Assembly: GCA_934339215.1 (NCBI GenBank)
Contig: CAKRHU010000061.1
Location: 1 to 7,926 of the forward strand
From: an uncultured Lacticaseibacillus sp.
GTDB taxonomy: Bacteria; Bacillota; Bacilli; Lactobacillales; Lactobacillaceae
Length of the DNA stretch: 7,926 nt
Reading direction: 5' to 3'
The position numbers and the translations under genes were made by a program. The notes beneath the pieces are model-generated. The model had not been told where the DNA came from and searched no databases. It worked only from the letters and a program-made list of their open reading frames with translations. The stretch's first letter is position 1, and every line of letters starts with the position of its first letter. This document shows, piece by piece, positions 1-4,564 of this stretch.

Positions 1-134
1 GATGTATATCACGGTAAGAATACTGATGTTGACGGGACCAAATGAAACCGGAATGGACAACTACGAAAGGAAATATATAAATCCTTGCTAGTGTCATTGG
101 ACATTCTTCCACGTTTTATATAGCAGGCAGACTA
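1..134. other. Upstream segment with no assignable gene
   Basis: I cannot assign a gene here. One frame reads from the window edge for 14 codons and stops with TGA at 43-45, so it could be the tail of an upstream gene, but the stretch is too short to identify. The rest looks non-coding and holds a possible promoter for the MazG-like gene. No clear terminator hairpin is visible between position 45 and that promoter. Confidence 0.3.
54..81 (+). promoter_or_regulatory. Possible promoter of the MazG-like gene
   Basis: TGGACA at 54-59 (5 of 6 matches to the -35 consensus) and TATAAA at 76-81 (5 of 6 to the -10 consensus) are separated by 16 bases. Transcription would begin near 88 and give a leader of about 47 bases before the GTG at 135. 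The segment is A/T rich, so a chance match is possible. Confidence 0.4.
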
Positions 135-422
135 GTGGAATTAAACGACTATCAAAAAGAAGCCAACAAAACGCTTGCTGGCAACGAACATGTGTTGACG
201 AACTTGGCATTAGGCTTGGCTTCAGATTCTGGCTTAGTGGTCAGCCAAATCAAAAAGTACACTTTCCAAGGCGCAGATCTTGATCACGACGCCTTAGAAA
301 AGAAAATGGGCGACGTGCTTTGGTATCTCTCCCAAATCGCTTTGTGGGCGAACATCGACCTTGACGATGTCGCCAAAACCAACTTGGAAACGTTGGCTAA
401 GATGTACCCGCAACGCAACTAA
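135..422 (+). CDS. MazG-like nucleotide pyrophosphohydrolase family protein, altered active site
   Basis: A 95-residue all-helical protein of the short MazG-like type. These enzymes hydrolyse nucleoside triphosphates to monophosphates, using four acidic side chains (ExxE and ExxD) that bind Mg. The fold signature is visible: an N-terminal LNDYQKEA helix, ALGL at about residues 25-28, QIKK with a downstream F-x-G-x-x-L-D, then MGDVLWYL and a final N-L-E-x-L-x-x-x-YP. The usual G-E-A-G-E-V is S-D-S-G-L-V here, and the usual E-L-G-D is K-M-G-D, so three of the four metal ligands are changed. Catalysis as in standard MazG is therefore doubtful. The start is GTG; the frame is closed by a stop at 78-80 and no ATG lies near. 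The only ribosome binding site is a weak AGG at about 125-127. It is monocistronic, with a terminator 11 bases after its stop. Confidence 0.75.
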   Translation: MELNDYQKEANKTLAGNEHVLTNLALGLASDSGLVVSQIKKYTFQGADLDHDALEKKMGDVLWYLSQIALWANIDLDDVAKTNLETLAKMYPQRN

Positions 423-432
423 ATCACTGGTG

Positions 433-467
433 ACCTCGGATGGTTCAAACATTCGAGGTTTTTGTTT
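433..467 (+). terminator. Intrinsic terminator of the MazG-like gene
   Basis: A 10-bp stem (433-442 with 450-459, one G-U pair) closes a 7-base loop and runs into TTTTTGTTT at 459-467. It starts 11 bases after the stop codon. Confidence 0.8.
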
Positions 468-469
468 AC

Positions 470-500
470 AAAAAAACCGACTTGCACGGGGCAAATCGGT
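470..500 (-). terminator. Intrinsic terminator of the small minus-strand gene
   Basis: Read on the minus strand, a 10-bp stem (500-491 with 485-476, one G-U pair) closes a 5-base loop and is followed by seven T (476-470). It begins 10 bases after the stop of the 56-residue ORF, which supports that ORF as a real transcribed gene. It sits back to back with the plus-strand terminator at 433-467. Confidence 0.8.
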
Positions 501-510
501 CAAAAGTGAT

Positions 511-681
511 TTATTTCGTGGTTTTAGGTTCTGTGTCGCCTTTGGCAGCGGCTTGATCGGCCTTTTTCTTCGGGTCGTCAGTCATGGGAATGTTGACTTG
601 CTTGTCGCGCTCTTTGGGCATGGTAGCAAACTTGTCAAACATTTCATTGAGATCATTTTGGGCGTTGATATGCAGTGCCAT
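511..681 (-). CDS. Small hypothetical protein (56 aa), charged with Lys/Ala-rich tail
   Basis: A complete 56-residue ORF with ATG at 681 and TAA ending at 511. It begins MALHINAQNDLNEMFDKFAT, which would form a short amphipathic helix, followed by a proline-containing linker and a hydrophilic tail rich in Lys, Asp, Ala and Thr that is probably disordered. There is no signal peptide, membrane segment or cysteine. Support for it as a gene is unusually good: AGGAGGTG at 694-687 is ideally placed, TTGCCA-17 bp-TATACT lies just upstream, and a dedicated terminator follows 10 bases after the stop. I do not know its function. The start faintly recalls short conserved hypothetical proteins of Lactobacillales (possibly the SPJ_0845 type), which is an untested memory-based resemblance. 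It is transcribed divergently from the acetyltransferase gene. Confidence 0.8.
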   Translation of the reverse strand: MALHINAQNDLNEMFDKFATMPKERDKQVNIPMTDDPKKKADQAAAKGDTEPKTTK

Positions 682-682
682 G

Positions 683-712
683 TTGACACCTCCTGTTTTT
701 TGTTAGTATAGC
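683..712 (+). promoter_or_regulatory. Possible divergent promoter of the acetyltransferase gene
   Basis: TTGACA (683-688, full consensus) is followed 18 bases later by TATAGC (707-712). If used, transcription starts near 719, with a 60-base leader to the ATG at 782. The -10 box lies on top of the -10 box of the minus-strand promoter, so polymerases would compete. The TTGACA overlaps the minus gene's leader, so it may be fortuitous. Confidence 0.35.
687..694 (-). promoter_or_regulatory. Strong ribosome binding site of the small minus-strand gene
   Basis: On the minus strand the sequence reads AGGAGGTG, a near-perfect complement to the 16S rRNA end, 5 bases before ATG at 681. It fixes the start of the 56-residue ORF. 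Confidence 0.85.
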
Positions 713-733
713 ACGCAAGCCTCGCAGTGGCAA
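705..733 (-). promoter_or_regulatory. Promoter of the small minus-strand gene
   Basis: On the minus strand, TTGCCA (733-728) is separated by exactly 17 bases from TATACT (710-705), and TG sits one base before the -10 box (extended -10). The start site would be near 698, giving a very short leader of about 17 bases that begins almost at the ribosome binding site. Confidence 0.7.
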
Positions 734-781
734 AAAATCTAAACCTGTGGTACGCTGGCGAAAACTGATGGAGGATCTCTG

Positions 782-1237
782 ATGACGATTTCAATACGTG
801 TTGCCACGGCTGCCGACATTCAAGCGGTATTGCCTTTGGTCGATGGCTATTATGCGTCTAGCCCAGTGCCGCATGTGCCAAATCATGAAAAATTAATCCA
901 GCACCTCACCACCTTGATTCAACCTAACAACCCTTTCGGTGGGTTATTGGTCGCCGTGCGTCATGGGGATTTAGTGGGCTTTGCTTTTTTGTATTATCGC
1001 TTTGATAAACGGGCCTTGACGCCAGTGGTCGACTTGAATGATTTGCATGTTGACCCGAATGCCCGCCGCCTTGGCATCGCGCGGCAGTTGATAACGGCGA
1101 CGTTTGAATGGGCCAAACGGCACGGTGCCAATCAAGTGACGTGGATGACGCGCACCACCAATGTGAATGCGCAGCACTTGTATGATCAAGTGGGTGAGCG
1201 GGAATCCGGCTGGCTACATTATGGACACAAACTGTAA
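782..1237 (+). CDS. GNAT family N-acetyltransferase
   Basis: A 151-residue single-domain protein of the GCN5-related acetyltransferase superfamily, which moves the acetyl group of acetyl-CoA to an amine on a small molecule or protein. The acetyl-CoA motif is clear: beta-4 strand D-L-H-V-D-P at about 87-92, then R95-R-L-G-I-A100, the Q/R-x-x-G-x-G/A pyrophosphate loop. The second hallmark, T-x-N-x-N-A-x-x-L-Y near 125-134, matches GNAT motif B. There is no signal peptide or membrane segment, so it should be cytosolic. The substrate cannot be read from the sequence. ATG at 782 is preceded by GGAGGA at 770-775 with 6-base spacing. It lies between the divergent small gene and the folate operon, with its own stop 102 bases before folB; no functional link to folate is implied. 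Confidence 0.85.
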   Translation: MTISIRVATAADIQAVLPLVDGYYASSPVPHVPNHEKLIQHLTTLIQPNNPFGGLLVAVRHGDLVGFAFLYYRFDKRALTPVVDLNDLHVDPNARRLGIARQLITATFEWAKRHGANQVTWMTRTTNVNAQHLYDQVGERESGWLHYGHKL

Positions 1238-1254
1238 CCCGAACATTAATCGAT

Positions 1255-1270
1255 GAGATAACGTTTACAT
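1255..1270 (+). promoter_or_regulatory. Possible cre-like operator upstream of folB
   Basis: The 16 bases match 14 of 16 positions of the catabolite-responsive element consensus WTGNNARCGNWWWCAW, failing at the first two. The site is centred about 44 bases before the folB -10 box. The consensus is degenerate and no second site supports it, so this is a weak call. Confidence 0.2.
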
Positions 1271-1305
1271 CGGGTGTTGTGCTAGTCCACGTCTGTCATC
1301 CACGG

Positions 1306-1311
1306 TATAAT
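1306..1311 (+). promoter_or_regulatory. Promoter (-10 box) of the folate operon
   Basis: A full-consensus TATAAT lies 29 bases before the folB ATG. The position 17 bases upstream holds TAGTCC (1283-1288), a poor -35 box, so the promoter may be weak or need an activator. Transcription would start near 1318 and leave a leader of about 22 bases, too short for a riboswitch. Confidence 0.65.
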
Positions 1312-1339
1312 AGAAGCATTATGTTAGCGGAGGGCGAAA

Positions 1340-1696
1340 ATGGGCGCGATTCGAATCAAAAACATGCAATTTCATACGTACAACGGGGTGTTTGCTGAGG
1401 AACAAAAACTCGGCCAACGCCTACAAGTGGATATCGAGCTGCGTTTGCCGATCGAAACCCAAGTCTTACACGACGACCTCAACGAAACCATCGATTATGG
1501 CGCCGTTTATCAAACCATCAATGATTTTGTGACGACGCATCACTATCAACTGATCGAAATGTTAGCCAATCAATTGCTGAAACATCTCACCGAACAATTC
1601 GACGTCTCAGGCATCACCTTGACGATTCGTAAAGGTGCGGTGCCGATCGCCGGGATTTTTGATGCGGTGGAAATCGAGGTGTCTACTGATGACTGA
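1340..1696 (+). CDS. folB: Dihydroneopterin aldolase FolB
   Basis: A 118-residue protein matching the small tunnel-fold dihydroneopterin aldolases, which cleave 7,8-dihydroneopterin to 6-hydroxymethyl-7,8-dihydropterin and glycolaldehyde. Family hallmarks are in place: I-R-I-K-N at the start, Y-N-G-V-F-A-E-E at 14-21 (E21 aligns with the substrate-binding Glu22 of the S. aureus enzyme), D52-Y53-G, the pterin-anchoring L-I-E73 and the catalytic lysine K98 in I-R-K-x-x-x-P-I. The usual Y-H-G is Y-N-G here. Length is normal for the family. It is the first gene of the folate operon; ATG is preceded by GGAGGG at 1329-1334. Its last 8 bases overlap folK, which suggests translational coupling. Confidence 0.95.
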   Translation: MGAIRIKNMQFHTYNGVFAEEQKLGQRLQVDIELRLPIETQVLHDDLNETIDYGAVYQTINDFVTTHHYQLIEMLANQLLKHLTEQFDVSGITLTIRKGAVPIAGIFDAVEIEVSTDD

Positions 1697-2180
1697 AGCG
1701 TATATCGGCTTAGGCGCGAATTTAGGTGATCGATTCCACAACTTACACCAAGCCGTACACTTGCTGGATGCAACCCCGCAAGTGCAAGTCGTGCGCCAGT
1801 CGTTGGTGTATGAAACCCAACCAGTTGGCGATGTGCCCCAAGACGATTATTTAAATCAAGTGGTCGTGGTCGAGACCGAACTTAATCCGCAAGCCTTGCT
1901 CCAGCGCCTGCATGACATCGAAGCTACCTTGCATCGTCAACGCATCGTCCGCTGGGGACCGCGGAGTGTGGATCTGGATCTGTTGGTGTATGGTGATGTT
2001 CATATGCAGTCACCGGAATTGACTTTACCGCATCCGGAATTGGCCAACCGTCGTTTTGTGTTGGTGCCGATGTTAGAAGTGATCGATAACCAGCACGCCA
2101 CTTGGATCGCCGAGTTGTTGATGCACACACTTGATCACAACTGGGTGCGCCCATATTCTCAAGAGAAAGAAGAACTTTGA
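1689..2180 (+). CDS. folK: 2-Amino-4-hydroxy-6-hydroxymethyldihydropteridine pyrophosphokinase FolK
   Basis: A 163-residue HPPK that transfers pyrophosphate from ATP to 6-hydroxymethyl-7,8-dihydropterin, activating it for FolP. It starts Y-I-G-L-G-A-N-L-G-D-R (5-15). The HPPK signature R-W-G-P-R-S-V-D-L-D-L-L spans 88-99 and supplies R92 and the two Mg ligands D95 and D97. L-P-H-P (113-116) and R121-x-F-V-L-x-P complete the ATP and pterin site. These positions coincide with the E. coli numbering. The frame is open 54 bases further upstream, but that part lies inside folB. ATG at 1689 follows GAGGTG (1676-1681) with 7-base spacing and gives the normal N-terminus. Its TGA shares one base with the folE ATG. 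Confidence 0.95.
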   Translation: MTEAYIGLGANLGDRFHNLHQAVHLLDATPQVQVVRQSLVYETQPVGDVPQDDYLNQVVVVETELNPQALLQRLHDIEATLHRQRIVRWGPRSVDLDLLVYGDVHMQSPELTLPHPELANRRFVLVPMLEVIDNQHATWIAELLMHTLDHNWVRPYSQEKEEL

Positions 2181-2755
2181 TGGATCAACAACGAATTGAA
2201 AACGCCGTGCGGGAGTTACTCGATGCCATCGGCGAAGATACCAAGCGTCCTGGATTGATCGAAACGCCTGAACGCGTGGCGCGCATGTATCAAGAAGTGT
2301 TTGGCTCTTTGGATAAACCTGCTGATTTTAAAGACTATAAGGTCTTTGAAACCACTGAAGATCCAGGTTTGGTGATGGTGCAACAGATCCCATTTTATTC
2401 CATGTGTGAACACCACTTGTTGCCATTCTTCGGGCATGTGACCATCGGCTATATGCCAAGTCACAAACGCATCATCGGGTTAAGCAAGCTTGGCCGATTA
2501 GTGGATTTTGTTGCCCGGCGTCCCAGTGTGCAAGAAGTGTTGACCAGCAGCATCGCTGACCAACTCCAACGTGTGCTCGACCCTAAAGGTATTGCAGTTT
2601 CCGTGACCGCCCGGCATATGTGTATGGAAATGCGTGGTATCAATCGCGGCGACTTGTTTACTTATACCTCTCGTTATACCGGCGTGTTCAAAACGGATCT
2701 CGCGTTGCGCCAAGAATTTCAACAGGAGGCCCAACACCGTAATGGCAACCGCTGA
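2180..2755 (+). CDS. folE: GTP cyclohydrolase I FolE
   Basis: A 191-residue type I GTP cyclohydrolase that converts GTP to 7,8-dihydroneopterin triphosphate and formate, the entry step of the pathway. The zinc site is intact: C76-E-H-H79 and H146-M-C148, equivalent to Cys110, His113 and Cys181 of E. coli. Other hallmarks are G-L-I-E-T-P-E-R-V near 25-33, the P-F-x-G-H-V loop at 82-87, and I-G-L-S-K-L-G-R-L-V-D (99-109). The N-terminal helical extension is short, as usual in Firmicutes. ATG at 2180 overlaps the folK stop in a TGATG junction. A TTG three bases upstream is in frame but less likely. Only a GA-rich, weak ribosome binding site precedes it, so translation probably depends on folK being translated. 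Its end overlaps folC by 14 bases. Confidence 0.96.
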   Translation: MDQQRIENAVRELLDAIGEDTKRPGLIETPERVARMYQEVFGSLDKPADFKDYKVFETTEDPGLVMVQQIPFYSMCEHHLLPFFGHVTIGYMPSHKRIIGLSKLGRLVDFVARRPSVQEVLTSSIADQLQRVLDPKGIAVSVTARHMCMEMRGINRGDLFTYTSRYTGVFKTDLALRQEFQQEAQHRNGNR

Positions 2756-4001
2756 TTACCAAACTTTGCGCACTCATATGGACCATCGAATGCTGGTAGC
2801 GGATCCCAGTCGCGTTGAGGCACTGGCACAAGTCTTGCATCAAATCGGCGATCCTGATCGCGCTTATCATGTGATCCACATCGCTGGCACCAATGGCAAA
2901 GGCTCAACTGGCGCGTTTTTGGCGCAGGGGTTGCGCAATGCCGGCCACCGCGTGGGTCATTTTGCGTCACCGGCGATTCATGATGAATTGGACCAAACCA
3001 AAATTGGTCCGCTAAGTATTTCGCCGGCTGAATACGCAGCACTCATGAGTCAAATCATGACAAAAGCAGCATTGCCCGCCGATACGTTCACCGATTTTGA
3101 GTGGGACGTGTTAGTGACCTTGAAGTGGTTTGCGACTGCGCAATGTGATTGGGTGGTGCTTGAAGCCGGCTTAGGTGGGGCGACTGATGCGACCAACGCG
3201 ATTTCCGCGCCTGATTTAGCCGTGTTCACGCACATCGCCTTAGATCACACCGCGATTTTAGGCGATACGCTCGAAAAAATTGCGGCCAATAAAGCCCAGA
3301 TCATTAAACCAGGGACGCAAGTGGTCGTGGCCGGTCATCAAGCCCCAGAAGCCTTGGCAGTGATTCAACACGTCGCCCAAAAACATCAGGCAGCTGGCGT
3401 GATCGATGCTAGCGAGGTTTCCTTGACGCCGGTTGAAACCACTTGGTCCGGCACGATGTTGAAACTTACCAATGGTGAAGCTGCGTTGATTAGAATGCTT
3501 GGCGCCTTTCAAGTGGCGAACGCCCAAACTGCCATCGCCGCTGGTCAGTGGTTAGTTGAACACGAGGCCTTAACAGATCTCAGCCAAGTGCTTGATGCCT
3601 TAAAAGTCGTCCAACTTCCTGGCCGGATGCAAGTGATCCAACAAGATCCGATCGTCATAGTAGATGCCGGCCACAATCCTGACGCATTTCCGCAAGCGCT
3701 GACCCAGATTCGCGAATTATTGCCAGTCGGGGGTCGGTTATTACTGGTGGTAGGTTTTTTGAAGGATAAAGCCATCGACCAATTGGCCAAAGTTGCGCAA
3801 ACTGCAGATCACGTGTGGGTGACCACGCCAAATCATCCTACGCGTGCACTTCAGGGTGAGGTATTGCAAACCATGATTCCAGGCTCAGAATTGGTTTCCG
3901 ATGTGCAAGCCGGACGGGATGCGGCGGTGGCCATGGCAAAACCAGGTGACGTGGTGCTAGTTGCCGGGTCCTTTTATTTGATCGGAGGGTTGTTGCCGTG
4001 A
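2742..4001 (+). CDS. folC: Folylpolyglutamate/dihydrofolate synthase FolC
   Basis: A 419-residue Mur-ligase-type enzyme that uses ATP to couple glutamate to dihydropteroate or to extend the glutamate tail of folates. The P-loop G-T-N-G-K-G-S is at 49-55. L-E-A-G-L-G-G-x-x-D-A-T-N, the D-H-x-x-x-L-G-D-T-L-E-K-I-A segment and a C-terminal domain starting near L-P-G-R-M follow in family order, with D-A-G-H-N-P replacing the usual D-G-A-H-N-P. Three positions differ from the common pattern: S-P-A-I instead of S-P-H-L, N-K-A-Q-I-I instead of E-K-A-G-I-I, and the swapped A/G. Lactobacilli often carry a second folC elsewhere, and this operon copy corresponds to folC2 of L. plantarum. The start chosen is ATG at 2742, 12 bases after AGGAGG (2724-2729). 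The open frame further upstream lies inside folE. Confidence 0.92.
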   Translation: MATADYQTLRTHMDHRMLVADPSRVEALAQVLHQIGDPDRAYHVIHIAGTNGKGSTGAFLAQGLRNAGHRVGHFASPAIHDELDQTKIGPLSISPAEYAALMSQIMTKAALPADTFTDFEWDVLVTLKWFATAQCDWVVLEAGLGGATDATNAISAPDLAVFTHIALDHTAILGDTLEKIAANKAQIIKPGTQVVVAGHQAPEALAVIQHVAQKHQAAGVIDASEVSLTPVETTWSGTMLKLTNGEAALIRMLGAFQVANAQTAIAAGQWLVEHEALTDLSQVLDALKVVQLPGRMQVIQQDPIVIVDAGHNPDAFPQALTQIRELLPVGGRLLLVVGFLKDKAIDQLAKVAQTADHVWVTTPNHPTRALQGEVLQTMIPGSELVSDVQAGRDAAVAMAKPGDVVLVAGSFYLIGGLLP

Positions 4002-4540
4002 CTGAATTTATGATCGCCACGCATAACCGTGGCAAGTTTACAGAAATTGCAGATCTGTTAGCCAGCTATGGTCACACTGCCCAAATGATCACGGCATCTA
4101 TGCCATCTGAAGGCGACGACAATTTGTTGACTAATGCCACAGTCAAAGCCCAAGCTGCTCATCGTTTGTATCCTGAAGCTTATGTGCTCGGGGATGATTC
4201 CGGGCTGTTTGTCAGCGGTCATCCTGAATTATTCGGGGTGCACACTGCCAGACAACTGCCGCGCCATGAAACCAATGCGGCCTTGTTGGCCAAAGTCCCA
4301 GCCCATACCGCAGTGACTTTACGATCAGTGTTGGTGTTGATCAGTCCTAGCGATCAAGTGCAAAGTGCGACTGGCAGTTTGGACGCGACGTTGGCTGAGG
4401 CACCGCTTGGCCAAACCGGGACTGGTTTTGATCAAGTGTTGATCCCAAATGGTGAAGCGATGACCTTGGCACAAATGCCGATCGCGATTCGCAGTGCCTA
4501 TTTGCCAAGGCGGCGGGCTTTGGCGCAATTGTTTGCTTAA
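3998..4540 (+). CDS. xtp3: HAM1/RdgB-like NTP pyrophosphatase of the folate operon
   Basis: A 180-residue member of the HAM1/RdgB (ITPase) family, which hydrolyses nucleoside triphosphates to monophosphate and pyrophosphate. Typical features are T8-H-N10-R-G-K13 (triphosphate binding), a glutamate at 38 followed by N-A-T-V-K-A, the catalytic G-D-D67-S-G-L loop and G-T-G-F-D145. The C-terminal base-recognition segment K-N-x-x-S-H-R is R-S-A-Y-L-P-R here, so the histidine is lost. The protein is also somewhat shorter than housekeeping RdgB. It sits between folC and folP, as xtp3 does in L. plantarum. The operon contains no Nudix FolQ, so I infer that it may remove pyrophosphate from dihydroneopterin triphosphate; cleaning of ITP/XTP is the alternative. 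GTG at 3998 overlaps the folC stop by 4 bases, with GGAGGG 8 bases upstream; an in-frame ATG at 4010 is too far from that site. Confidence 0.85.
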   Translation: MTEFMIATHNRGKFTEIADLLASYGHTAQMITASMPSEGDDNLLTNATVKAQAAHRLYPEAYVLGDDSGLFVSGHPELFGVHTARQLPRHETNAALLAKVPAHTAVTLRSVLVLISPSDQVQSATGSLDATLAEAPLGQTGTGFDQVLIPNGEAMTLAQMPIAIRSAYLPRRRALAQLFA

Positions 4541-4552
4541 CCCCAATATTTT

Positions 4553-4559
4553 GAGGAGG
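4553..4559 (+). promoter_or_regulatory. Strong ribosome binding site of folP
   Basis: GAGGAGG ends 5 bases before the ATG at 4565. Unlike the preceding overlapping genes, folP has a 24-base gap and a near-ideal site, so it can be translated independently. Confidence 0.85.
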
Positions 4560-4564
4560 CTATT

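Noticed and set aside
1..91. Short open frames at the window start (one ending at 45, one at 91) that might be coding
   Set aside because: They are too short, cut by the window edge and without recognisable sequence, so they cannot be told from chance.
361..711. A 116-codon plus-strand open frame over the intergenic region
   Set aside because: It is the antisense of the 56-residue minus-strand gene in the same codon register, crosses two terminators and has no ribosome binding site.
582..794. A 70-codon minus-strand open frame crossing the divergent promoter region
   Set aside because: It overlaps the better-supported 56-residue gene in another frame, runs through its promoter and starts inside the acetyltransferase gene without a ribosome binding site.
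1237..1275. ACCCGA and TCGGGT as a terminator hairpin after the acetyltransferase gene
   Set aside because: The stem is only 6 bp with a 27-base loop and there is no T-run after it. Read-through into the folate operon remains possible.
1238..1339. A tetrahydrofolate riboswitch ahead of folB
   Set aside because: The TATAAT at 1306-1311 leaves a leader of about 22 bases, and I see no matching paired structure or conserved core in the gap.
1635..1688. An 18-residue upstream extension of FolK
   Set aside because: It lies entirely within folB, and the family N-terminus begins at the ATG at 1689, which has a properly spaced GAGGTG.
2634..2741. A 36-residue upstream extension of FolC
   Set aside because: It lies inside folE and shows no FolC similarity. 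ATG at 2742 follows an AGGAGG and gives the normal FolC start.
2719..3042. A 107-codon minus-strand open frame opposite folE/folC
   Set aside because: The product is low-plausibility sequence antisense to the conserved FolC N-terminus, with no expression signals.
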